Source of the DNA: Planctomycetota bacterium
GTDB taxonomy: Bacteria; Planctomycetota; UBA8742; UBA2392
Length of the DNA stretch: 64,000 nt
Direction: 5' to 3'
Assembly (NCBI GenBank): GCA_020638635.1
Contig: JACKIE010000002.1
Coordinates: forward strand, 186,001-250,000
Shown here: positions 24,622 through 32,235 of the stretch, piece after piece
How the letters are laid out: each line of letters begins with the position of its first letter
How positions within the stretch are numbered: the stretch's first letter is position 1
Notes under the pieces: model-generated
What the model was told of the DNA's origin: nothing
What the model saw: only the letters and a program-made list of their open reading frames with translations
The model's database searches: none
Translations under genes and position numbers: made by a program

Positions 24622-26055
24622 ATGCCTGAACCCCGTGACTTTCCCGTCCTGAAAATCGAGGGCGAACAGGACACCCTGCTCGACCCGTACCGCCACGCCT
24701 GCTACCAGCTGCGCCGCGATGTTGCGGACCCCGGCGATGAAAGCGCCCTGAAGGCCCCGGCCCTGCGCGGCTTGAACCAGGCCTTTGCCGACGCCTGGGA
24801 CGCCGCGCTGGGAAGCCTGGGCCTGCGTTGGGCGGGTATCGGCACGCGCAGCGTGACGGACCCGTTCCTGGCCGGCCTGGACAACGCGGGCTTCCTACCC
24901 GCGAAACTTGAATTCGCCAGCGGGGGGAATCCTCCCGAAGAGCAGCCCCCGCGCCGTATTGCCGCGCCCCTGTTCGCGCTGAGCGAATGGGAGCACTTCA
25001 AGCTGCACGGCAACCGCGAACGCCTGGAGCACGCCTTCCAGCTGCTGCGCACAGACTTCATGTACCGCGAACACCACCAGCGCAAACGCAACGGCCTGCT
25101 GGCCGGCGCACCCGAGCCCTACCGCCTGCACGCCACGGCGCGCTTCATGCTGGGCGGACGCGTGGTGCCCAGCCTGGCCGGCGGCGCCAGCTGGGTGGAC
25201 GCCAGCGGCATGTATGCCCTCAACGCGCGCTTGCTGGGCGAAATCGCCCGAGCACTCGGCCGCAAGGAAGAAGCCGGCGAATTCGAATGGGCCCTGCGCG
25301 ACCTGGCGGCCAAGATCAATGCCCTGATGTGGGACGACGGCGACGGCTGGTACCACGACCTTGATGAGCACGGCGCGCGCCTGCCCATGAAGTCGCTGGC
25401 CAGCCTGTGGGTCGTGCTCAGCGGCGCCGCGCCCCGCAACCGCGCGGAGCCGCTGCTCAAGCGACTGACCGACGCCACCCAGTTCGAACGCGCGCACCCC
25501 TTCGCCACCATCAGCGCGGCCGAGGGCGACTACCGCAAGCGCGACGGCGCGCCCATCGGAGTGGCGCGGCCGGATTTCAACCTGCTTGCCTTCGAAACCC
25601 TGTTCGCGCTGCACCGTTACAAAGAAGCCCAGCGCGCCTGCGAAGCCCACCTGCGGCGGGTTGCGCAGGTGCTGAAGGATTCCGGCGAGATGTTCATGGC
25701 CTATGACCCTGACCGCGACATCCCCGCGCCGCTGCACGACGGCTCGTCAGGCGCCAACGCCCCCCTGGCCCACTCCCTGTGCGTGCAGAACAGCCTGGGT
25801 GTACTGATGGGCTTGCGGCCGCACGCGCACCGCAACGAGCTCGAGTTGGTGTCGCACGTCGAGCAGCGGCACACCATCGAGGGTGTGCGTTTCGCATTCG
25901 GCATCATCAACATGGAGGTAGGCCCGGTGGACAAGAGCGGCGCGCGCCGCACCATCGAGCTGATGTGCGACGTGCCCTTCAAGCTGCGCGTGCGCCAGGG
26001 AGACAAGAGCCAGTTGCACGACCTGCAGCCTGGCATGCATACGTTGCAGGCCTAG
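24622..26055 (+). CDS. (alpha/alpha)6-barrel glycoside hydrolase-like protein (GH37/GH63/MGH1 type)
   Basis: 477 aa from ATG 24622; the frame extends upstream but antisense to folE, so I reject the longer form. The regular helical-pair pattern with AWDAALGSLGLRWAG, ASWVDASGMYALNARLLGE and GVARPDFNLLAFETLFALH suggests a trehalase/mannosylglycerate-hydrolase-like toroid. An acid in DGDGWYHD and a C-terminal beta cap (to GMHTLQA) fit that fold. Substrate and catalytic residues cannot be assigned by eye. No signal peptide, so cytoplasmic. It is divergent from folE. Confidence 0.65.
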   Translation: MPEPRDFPVLKIEGEQDTLLDPYRHACYQLRRDVADPGDESALKAPALRGLNQAFADAWDAALGSLGLRWAGIGTRSVTDPFLAGLDNAGFLPAKLEFASGGNPPEEQPPRRIAAPLFALSEWEHFKLHGNRERLEHAFQLLRTDFMYREHHQRKRNGLLAGAPEPYRLHATARFMLGGRVVPSLAGGASWVDASGMYALNARLLGEIARALGRKEEAGEFEWALRDLAAKINALMWDDGDGWYHDLDEHGARLPMKSLASLWVVLSGAAPRNRAEPLLKRLTDATQFERAHPFATISAAEGDYRKRDGAPIGVARPDFNLLAFETLFALHRYKEAQRACEAHLRRVAQVLKDSGEMFMAYDPDRDIPAPLHDGSSGANAPLAHSLCVQNSLGVLMGLRPHAHRNELELVSHVEQRHTIEGVRFAFGIINMEVGPVDKSGARRTIELMCDVPFKLRVRQGDKSQLHDLQPGMHTLQA

Positions 26056-26075
26056 GATCTGGTGGGCACCCCTGC

Positions 26076-27101
26076 CTACTCGATTCGCTTGATGATGTGG
26101 TAGCCGTACCAGCTCTTGGCGTCGTCGTAGAGGATCACGCCGATTTCCCCGACCTGCAGCCGCCAGGCCGCGTCTCCGAACCAGGGAATCATGCCTTCCC
26201 TCGCGTGGTGGGAACGATCGGCTTCATCCTTGTCGGCAACCATCAGGTAAACACCCGGGGGCTCGCCGTTGATCTGGTCGTAGGAGTACTCCCGCACCAG
26301 GGTATCGAAGCTCTCGCCGGATTTGGCCTTGGCGAACGCTTCCGCAGCCAGCGCTTCGGCTTCGTTGGGTGAAAGGCGCGGCTTGCGACCATCAGGATCG
26401 GACATGTAGCGCCCGATCAGCAGGTGCTGCACCTTGACGTGAGCGGCGTGATGCTCGGGGCGGGCCAGCAATGCCGCGGCGTCCTCGCGCATCGCCTTGA
26501 TCTCGGCGTCAGCGGGTGGAAAGTTGGCGGGATCGTCGCGGCGAATCTCATCTTCCGTCAGGCGTCGGATTACGTAGTAGCCGCTGTTGGCGTCCTTCTC
26601 ATGTTTCTCGACGGCGCCGATCTCGCCCGGTTGCAGGCGCCAGGCCGCGCGCCAGACCGAGTCCTCCTGCTGCTCGCGCTTGAACGTGGTGGGTCCAAGG
26701 TTGGGCGACAACTCGCCGCGCACAAGTGTGAACGTGCCGGGGCGCTGCCCCTGCGACAGTTGTCCATAGCTGTGGGTCAATACCAGTTTGTCGAAGTCAT
26801 CGCCGGCTCTGGCCTTGGCATAGATCTCGGCTGCGGTCTGCTCGGCTTCGGCAAGGGGCAGGTCGGGCTTGTCGTCGCTGATTCCGATTACGCCGGTGGC
26901 AACCAGTACGTATTGCACGGTTACGCGTTCAAGGTCGAGTTCAGGCCGTCGCAGCAGGGCTACCGCGTCATCGCGGAAACGCTCGACCTCGGCGCTTGCG
27001 TTCTTCGAAGGACTCACCTGGTTGGGCGGCGGTGGGTGGTTGAAACCACTGCCGCACGCGGCAACCAACAAGCTGGACAAGACAATCAGCCGGCGTTTCA
27101 T
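26076..27101 (-). CDS. lipoprotein with two parvulin-like PPIase domains
   Basis: 341 aa. The signal peptide MKRRLIVLSSLLVAAC ends in a lipobox at Cys16. Two copies of a PpiC-type domain follow, at about 55-200 (VQYVLVATG ... YVIRRL) and 215-341 (VQHLLIGRYM ... YGYHIIKRIE). Each opens with a Q-x-x-L-V/I strand and ends with the GYYVI/GYHII strand typical of parvulins. A role in folding exported proteins is likely. Its ATG overlaps the TGA of the upstream single-domain parvulin gene by 4 nt. The bases between parvulin motifs are poorly conserved, so activity is not certain. Confidence 0.82.
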   Translation of the reverse strand: MKRRLIVLSSLLVAACGSGFNHPPPPNQVSPSKNASAEVERFRDDAVALLRRPELDLERVTVQYVLVATGVIGISDDKPDLPLAEAEQTAAEIYAKARAGDDFDKLVLTHSYGQLSQGQRPGTFTLVRGELSPNLGPTTFKREQQEDSVWRAAWRLQPGEIGAVEKHEKDANSGYYVIRRLTEDEIRRDDPANFPPADAEIKAMREDAAALLARPEHHAAHVKVQHLLIGRYMSDPDGRKPRLSPNEAEALAAEAFAKAKSGESFDTLVREYSYDQINGEPPGVYLMVADKDEADRSHHAREGMIPWFGDAAWRLQVGEIGVILYDDAKSWYGYHIIKRIE

Positions 27102-27508
27102 TTCAGGCGCTTGATGATGTGCCAGCCGTAGGGGCTGGTGCGGGGGTCAAAGGGCGCGACGCCGACTTCATTGACATCCAGCCGCCAGCCCACGTCGCCG
27201 AAGGCCGCCACCATGCCCTTGCGCGGGTACACGTTGCGGCCGCGATCGCCGGCGCCCTTCATGGTCATGCCGTAGATGCCTGGGTGGGCGTCGTCGGTGT
27301 GCTCCTTGACCAGCTTGTCGAAGTCGGCGCCGTTGCGGATCTGTTCGTACAGCTCGGCGGTGAGTTGCTCCGCCTGTTCCTTGGTGCGCGTCACGCCGCC
27401 GATTCCGGCGTCCTTGTGGGCAACCAGCAGGTGCTGGACCTGGATTTCATCGGCCTTGCGTTCCGGGCGCGCGGCGACGGCCTTGATGTCTTTGCGAAGA
27501 GTTTCCAC
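27098..27508 (-). CDS. single-domain parvulin-like PPIase
   Basis: 136 aa from GTG 27508, preceded by AAGGAG; the frame extends to 27559 without a better start. The parvulin pattern is VQHLLVAHKDAG, KEQAEQLTAELYEQI, GADFDKLVKEHTDD and YGWHIIKRL at the C-terminus. With no signal peptide it should be cytoplasmic, in contrast with its lipoprotein partner, to which it is translationally coupled (ATGA overlap). The similarity of the two products suggests a local duplication. It starts 57 nt after truD. Confidence 0.84.
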   Translation of the reverse strand: METLRKDIKAVAARPERKADEIQVQHLLVAHKDAGIGGVTRTKEQAEQLTAELYEQIRNGADFDKLVKEHTDDAHPGIYGMTMKGAGDRGRNVYPRKGMVAAFGDVGWRLDVNEVGVAPFDPRTSPYGWHIIKRLK

Positions 27509-27565
27509 GTTGTCTCCTTGTCGTGCCTCTAGGACACAGGCAACGGCGACGAAACGCAAGGGGGA

Positions 27566-28783
27566 TCAATCCCCGTCGCCGGTGTCGGGCACTTCGCCTT
27601 TGGTGATTTCCTTCAACAAAACTGTCGCATAGCAGCCCTTGGGCAGCGTGAAGGCCAGCTTCAAAGCGCGTTCGGCGCTGTCGTACTGGCTGGCCACCTC
27701 GCTGGCCGCGAACCGGAACGGCCGGCGGTCGCCCTTCTGGCTGAGGCCGCGGCCGATGTCCCACATCTCGGCAGTCAGTCCGGCTTCATGCTGGATGCGC
27801 TTCTCCAGCTCGCCCTCGCGCCCTTGCGCCATGCGCAGCTTGTGGCCGTAGATGGGCCCGGTGGGGGAAATCTCGAGCGCTTCGGCGCGGGGCTGCTCGG
27901 TTGCGGCGTCTTCCACCAGGAAGTCCGCGCCGTTGGGCAGGCGGCAGATGTCGCCGTCCCACACGCGGTAGTAGTCGTCAAAGCGCGCCTCAAGCACGCG
28001 GTTGAACAGCAGCGATTGCACGCTGGAAACCTGCAGCAGCTTCAGCTTCTGGGGCAGTTTCTTGAGCGCCTTCCAGCTCGGGCCGTCGCGCAGCACGGCG
28101 TTCAGCGCCGCGCGCTCCTGGTTGGCGCGGCGCGGCCACAACTCGAGAGCCGCTTCAAGCTTGCCCTCTTCAAAGGTGGCGCGGGCTTCACGTACTGCTG
28201 CATCGGGCTCGTGCTCAGCTCCACCCAGCAGCACCTTGAAGTAAGCCTCCAGGTCGCCGCGCAAAATGGCGAGGCCGGCGTACGGGTTTTCACCGCGGCG
28301 GCCGAAGCGCTGGGTGTCGTACCAGTTCGGCACGCCGCGCTCAGCGAGAAGTTGCAGTGTTGCCTGAGCGTGGGGGACGTTGGCGGCTTCGACTTCACGC
28401 AGCACTACCTCGAAGCGGTTGGCGGCCAGGTGCCCGCGCTTGAGCTTGTTGCCGTGGCGGGTGACTTCCAGGACCTTGAGCTTGGGGATGTTCAACGCCA
28501 GGAAGCTTTCGGGGTTGGTATGCTCGAAGCTCAGCCACTGGCGCGTCACGCCGCGCGCATCTTTCAGGCCCGCGTAGCCGACGTCGCGCTCGTTGAACTT
28601 GAGCTCGCGGCAGATGCGGCGGATCGCTTCAAACGTGCTGATGCCGGCTTTCTCGATGTGCACCAGGGTGTGGTCGCCGCTGCCGCTGAAGTCGTAGAGA
28701 GGCACTTCAAACACGCGGAAGTCTTCGTTGATCGACTTGATGACGCCGGGGCATGCGGGGATGTGCGCGGAGGCGTATTTCAT
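27566..28783 (-). CDS. truD: tRNA pseudouridine(13) synthase
   Basis: Isomerises U13 in tRNA-Glu-type substrates. 405 aa, in range for TruD with its inserted domain. The catalytic motif GYAGLKDARGVTRQW places Asp75 as the nucleophile (Asp80 in E. coli). NWYDTQRFGRRGENPY corresponds to the family's N-Y-F-G-x-Q-R-F-G motif with substitutions. The C-terminal strand is AFTLPKGCYATVLLKEI. A TATCAC hexamer lies 7 nt before the ATG, so the mRNA may be leaderless. It heads a possible unit with the two parvulin genes. Confidence 0.93.
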   Translation of the reverse strand: MKYASAHIPACPGVIKSINEDFRVFEVPLYDFSGSGDHTLVHIEKAGISTFEAIRRICRELKFNERDVGYAGLKDARGVTRQWLSFEHTNPESFLALNIPKLKVLEVTRHGNKLKRGHLAANRFEVVLREVEAANVPHAQATLQLLAERGVPNWYDTQRFGRRGENPYAGLAILRGDLEAYFKVLLGGAEHEPDAAVREARATFEEGKLEAALELWPRRANQERAALNAVLRDGPSWKALKKLPQKLKLLQVSSVQSLLFNRVLEARFDDYYRVWDGDICRLPNGADFLVEDAATEQPRAEALEISPTGPIYGHKLRMAQGREGELEKRIQHEAGLTAEMWDIGRGLSQKGDRRPFRFAASEVASQYDSAERALKLAFTLPKGCYATVLLKEITKGEVPDTGDGD

Positions 28784-28883
28784 GGGGCACGTGATAGCAG
28801 CGTCTCTGCGTGTAACAAGCTCAAGTTGCCGTCACCATCTGCCGACAAACGAAAGCCGATAGTGTCGGCGGAACGGAGACTGC

Positions 28884-29540
28884 ATGGACCGCGGAGTGAA
28901 GATCGCCATCTTTGTCGCCAGCATCGCCAGCCTGGGCCTGGGTTTGATCTGGGACCAGGTGCTCAGCCACGCCCGCGTCATGGTGGAACAGCCCGCAGAC
29001 GACGTGCTGGCCGCCGAGGTGATGGAGGCCCGTATGGGCTCACCGGAGATCGCGCGCCTGGAGGTGCCCGAAGATCTCGACCCGCAGTTCCAGCCCAAGC
29101 CGGTAGACGAGCCCACGGTGGAACGCGCCGCGCCGGAGGAAGCACCGCCCGTGGAGCAGGAGTGGACCGAATACACCGTGCAGCCGGGCGATTCCTGGTG
29201 GAAGCTGGCCTACGTGCGCTTCAAGGAGCGCGGCCTGTCATCGGACGACATCATGCGCGCCAACCAGGGCAGGAAGCTGGTGCCCGGCGAGAAGCTGATG
29301 ATCCCGCCCGGCAAAGAGGCCTTGAAGGCAGGCCCGCCGCCACAGGCCGCCGACAGCAACCAGCCCGCGCCGGCAAGCAGCACGGGCGAGACCGCATACA
29401 CGGTGCAGGAAGGCGACTCGTGGTGGAAGATCGCCTACGTGCGGTTCAAGGACCGAGGCATTACCACGAAGGACCTGGAAGATGCCAATCCCGGCGTAAA
29501 GTTGGTGGCAGGCGCCAAGATCAAGATCCCCGCAAAGTGA
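28884..29540 (+). CDS. membrane-anchored protein with two LysM domains
   Basis: 218 aa. A short N-terminal TM helix (about 5-22, VKIAIFVASIASLGLG) anchors it. A Pro/Glu-rich stretch leads to LysM 1 (about 95-141, YTVQPGDSWWKLAYVRFKER) and LysM 2 (about 171-216, YTVQEGDSWWKIAYVRFKDR). Both share an unusual SWWK(L/I)AYVRFK core and are internal duplicates. A peptidoglycan-binding role is expected. No catalytic domain is attached. The stop abuts that of the convergent lipid kinase gene (TGATCA). Confidence 0.9.
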   Translation: MDRGVKIAIFVASIASLGLGLIWDQVLSHARVMVEQPADDVLAAEVMEARMGSPEIARLEVPEDLDPQFQPKPVDEPTVERAAPEEAPPVEQEWTEYTVQPGDSWWKLAYVRFKERGLSSDDIMRANQGRKLVPGEKLMIPPGKEALKAGPPPQAADSNQPAPASSTGETAYTVQEGDSWWKIAYVRFKDRGITTKDLEDANPGVKLVAGAKIKIPAK

Positions 29541-30422
29541 TCAGCGCCTGAAGAAGCTCAACGCGCCGGGCAGCACCTCGGCCTCGATCGGCAGGAAACC
29601 CGCGAAGTCCCCGTCCACCTGGATGGGGACTTCTTCGTCGGCTTCCACCTTTACCTTGCCCGTTCTGAAGAACCGCGTGCTGTTTGCGCTCCCCATGCGC
29701 TTCAGCATGGCGAAGCTGACCAGCTTCAGCAGCGACAGCGGCGTGATGCGCTCGTGCACCGTCAGCACGTCGAAGCGGCCGTCGTCAGGCTTGGCCTTGC
29801 CCGTCAGCCACATGGGCCCGCCGTACTCGGGCGTGATCGAGACCAGCGCGTAGCTGACCTGCGCCTCGCAGCGGTCGTCGCTGTGAACGCGCAGGGTTGT
29901 GAAGTCCGAGTGCTTCACGGCCTTCCACATGATCGGCACGTACTGCGCCATGTGGATGGCGCCGTCGCGCTCTGCCAATGCGCGCGTGCACTGGCCGTCA
30001 AAGCCGGCGCCCACGAAACAGCTGAAGAGGCGCCCGTTGGACAGCCGCCCCAGGTCGCGCGTGCCGATGCGCCAGTCGCGCACCGCCGCCAGGTAGTCCA
30101 TCACCCTGCGCGAGGCGCGCAACTCCTTGGCCAGCACGTTGCCGGTGCCCTGGGGAATCACCATCAGCGGCAGCCCGTGGGGACCGAGCCCGTTCACCAC
30201 CTCGTTGACCGTGCCGTCGCCGCCGACGGCGACCACGGCATCAAAGCCCAGCGCCGCGGCCTGGGCGGCCAGCTCGCGGCCGTGGCCGGCGCGCTCCGTG
30301 AGCTTGACCTCGACATCGACGCCCGCTTCCCGCGCCAGCTCGTCGAACTGGGGCAGCAGCCGGCGCGCGTTGCCGCGGCCGGAGATGGGGTTGGCGATCA
30401 CGAGCAGTCTGCGCTGGGGCAT
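29541..30422 (-). CDS. diacylglycerol kinase-family lipid kinase (YegS/DgkB type)
   Basis: 293 aa. DAGK catalytic domain with NPISGRGNARRLL (11-23) and the ATP site GGDGTVNEVVNGLG (67-80). The C-terminal beta-sandwich domain includes CFVGAGFDG. Such enzymes phosphorylate diacylglycerol or a sphingoid-like lipid at the membrane surface. The start codon shares one base with the stop of the aminotransferase gene (TAATG), making it the last gene of a four-gene overlapping operon that begins with aroDEK. Confidence 0.9.
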   Translation of the reverse strand: MPQRRLLVIANPISGRGNARRLLPQFDELAREAGVDVEVKLTERAGHGRELAAQAAALGFDAVVAVGGDGTVNEVVNGLGPHGLPLMVIPQGTGNVLAKELRASRRVMDYLAAVRDWRIGTRDLGRLSNGRLFSCFVGAGFDGQCTRALAERDGAIHMAQYVPIMWKAVKHSDFTTLRVHSDDRCEAQVSYALVSITPEYGGPMWLTGKAKPDDGRFDVLTVHERITPLSLLKLVSFAMLKRMGSANSTRFFRTGKVKVEADEEVPIQVDGDFAGFLPIEAEVLPGALSFFRR

Positions 30423-31294
30423 TACAGGTGGTTCTTCGGGTCGTGCAGCATGTCGTGGTAGGCGTTGGCGATGCGGATGGTGATCGAGCCGGGCGTGAGC
30501 TTGATCTTGTGGCGCCCGATGTGGCCGACGGGCATCACGTCGCGGGTCGTTCCGGTGATGAACACCTCCTCGGCGTTCAGCAGGTCGTCGCCGCTGAACA
30601 CGGTTTCCTCACAGGGCAGGCCGAGCTGCCTGCAAACCTGCAAGATGAAGCCGCGCGTCACGCCTTCCAGCAGGCCTTCTTTCAGGGCGGGGGTTTTCAC
30701 CACGCCGTCTTTCACCATGAAGACGTTGCTGGTGGTGGCCTCGGTGACGTGGCCTTCGACGTTCAGCATCACGGCCTCGGCGGCCTGGTGTTCGCGCGCT
30801 TCTTTCAGGGCGAGCACGTTGTTGAGGTAGTTGCCTGACTTGATGGCCGGGTCGGTGGACTGCTTGGGGTTGCGGCGCACGTGGGCCAGCACGATCCTGC
30901 AGCCGTGGGCGTAGTCTTCGTCGGGCCACACGTTGAGCGGCTTGGCGATGCCGATCACGTTCTGCTTCTCGCACTTGCTGTAATCCAGGCTGAGGGGCCC
31001 GACGCCGCGGGTGACGATGATGCGCAGGTAGCTTTCGCCGCCGCCGCGGCGCTTGTGCATGGCGCGCCAGTGCTTGATGAACCAGTCGTCATCGCGCTGC
31101 AGGGGCATGTCCAGGGCTTCGGCGCTCTTGTGCAGGCGCTTGAGGTGGCGGTCGGCGGCGAACAGCTTGCCGTTCACGGTGCGCACGACTTCATAGACGC
31201 TGTCGCCGAACAGGAAGCCGTGGTCGAGCACGCTGACCTTGGCGTCTTTCCCGTCCACAAACTTGCCGTTGATGCTGAAGACGTAGTCTTTCAT
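30422..31294 (-). CDS. class IV PLP aminotransferase (branched-chain/D-amino-acid type)
   Basis: 290 aa. Fold-type IV transaminase with SVLDHGFLFGDSVYEVVRT (21-39), the PLP lysine K152 in AIKSGNYLNNVLALKEA, and the glutamate motif GHVTEATTSNVF. Fits an IlvE, D-alanine aminotransferase or aminodeoxychorismate lyase (PabC); these cannot be separated by motif alone. Its neighbour in the operon is the shikimate-pathway fusion, which makes a chorismate- or amino-acid-linked role attractive. Overlaps the prepilin peptidase gene by 4 nt. Confidence 0.88.
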   Translation of the reverse strand: MKDYVFSINGKFVDGKDAKVSVLDHGFLFGDSVYEVVRTVNGKLFAADRHLKRLHKSAEALDMPLQRDDDWFIKHWRAMHKRRGGGESYLRIIVTRGVGPLSLDYSKCEKQNVIGIAKPLNVWPDEDYAHGCRIVLAHVRRNPKQSTDPAIKSGNYLNNVLALKEAREHQAAEAVMLNVEGHVTEATTSNVFMVKDGVVKTPALKEGLLEGVTRGFILQVCRQLGLPCEETVFSGDDLLNAEEVFITGTTRDVMPVGHIGRHKIKLTPGSITIRIANAYHDMLHDPKNHL

Positions 31295-32235
31295 GCCAGC
31301 CCCTGCAGGATGCCCATGTACCAGTCATACAACAGCCGGATCCACTGCGAACCCAGCGCCGCCACCAGCGCCCCCAGCGTCAGGTACGGCCCGAACGGCG
31401 TGCCGTGGGTCTTCTTCAACAGCAGCTGGGCCGAGCCGATGATCGCGCCCACGAAGATCGCCACGAAAAACGCCGCCAGCAGCTTCGGCCAGCCCAGCAT
31501 CACGCCCAGCAGCACCATCAACTTCACGTCCGCGCCGCCCATTGCCTCTCCGCCGATCTGCTGCACGCGCTTGGCGAAGATCACGTTGGATGCCTTGCCG
31601 ATCAGCCACAGTACGCCCGCGGCCGCGATGCCGGTCAGCACCGCGCTGAGCACGCTGTTCAGCCAGATCGGCGAGAAATCGAACCACAGGTGGGTGTAGC
31701 GGGTGCCGCTTCCGGTCAGGCCGAACTGCAGGGCGTCGGCGTGGGCGGCGAACGGAACGAACACCACCAGCGGCCCCAGCGTCAGCTTGTCCGGGATGTA
31801 GGTAAGGTCCAGGTCGATCAGCGCCCAGGGCAGCAGCACGCCGATCATCAACAGGATGTGCAGCAGCGTCAGCCAGGCCGCCCACTGGCCGGCCAGGTTG
31901 CCGTCGGCGTACAGCACGCGCCAGGCGGCGAAGGCGAACAGCACGGCCGTCAGCAGCTCGACCAGCGGGTAGCGGATGCCGAACTTCACGCCGCAGTAGC
32001 GGCATTTGCCGCGCAGCAGCAGCCAGCCGATGATCGGCAGGTTGTCGTTCCACTTGAGCTGCGTCTTGCAGCTGGGGCAGAAGCTTCGCTTGGGGTTGTT
32101 GATGGAAAGGCAGTTGCGCGGCAGGCGGTACACCACCACGTTCAGGAAGCTGCCGACGAACGAGCCCAGCAGAAACACCCAGCCCAGCCAGAACCAGGGT
32201 GGCATGTTCTCGATGATCTTGAAGACATCGTTCAT
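31291..32235 (-). CDS. type IV prepilin peptidase / N-methyltransferase (PilD/GspO)
   Basis: 314 aa from the ATG at 32235, which overlaps the end of aroDEK (ATGA). An N-terminal TM helix (GSFVGSFLNVVVYRLPR), the Zn-type cysteine pairs C53/C56 and C78/C81, then seven hydrophobic segments with the aspartyl protease residues in LIDLDLTYIPDKLT (Asp141 or 143) and GGADVKLM (Asp236). Processes type IV pilins or pseudopilins at the inner membrane. No pilin or secretion genes lie in the window. It is the second gene of the aroDEK operon. Confidence 0.92.
   Translation of the reverse strand: MNDVFKIIENMPPWFWLGWVFLLGSFVGSFLNVVVYRLPRNCLSINNPKRSFCPSCKTQLKWNDNLPIIGWLLLRGKCRYCGVKFGIRYPLVELLTAVLFAFAAWRVLYADGNLAGQWAAWLTLLHILLMIGVLLPWALIDLDLTYIPDKLTLGPLVVFVPFAAHADALQFGLTGSGTRYTHLWFDFSPIWLNSVLSAVLTGIAAAGVLWLIGKASNVIFAKRVQQIGGEAMGGADVKLMVLLGVMLGWPKLLAAFFVAIFVGAIIGSAQLLLKKTHGTPFGPYLTLGALVAALGSQWIRLLYDWYMGILQGLA

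Noticed and set aside
27788..29551. 587-codon plus-strand frame over truD and the LysM gene
   Set aside because: It runs antisense to truD and out of frame with the LysM gene; no protein-family features.
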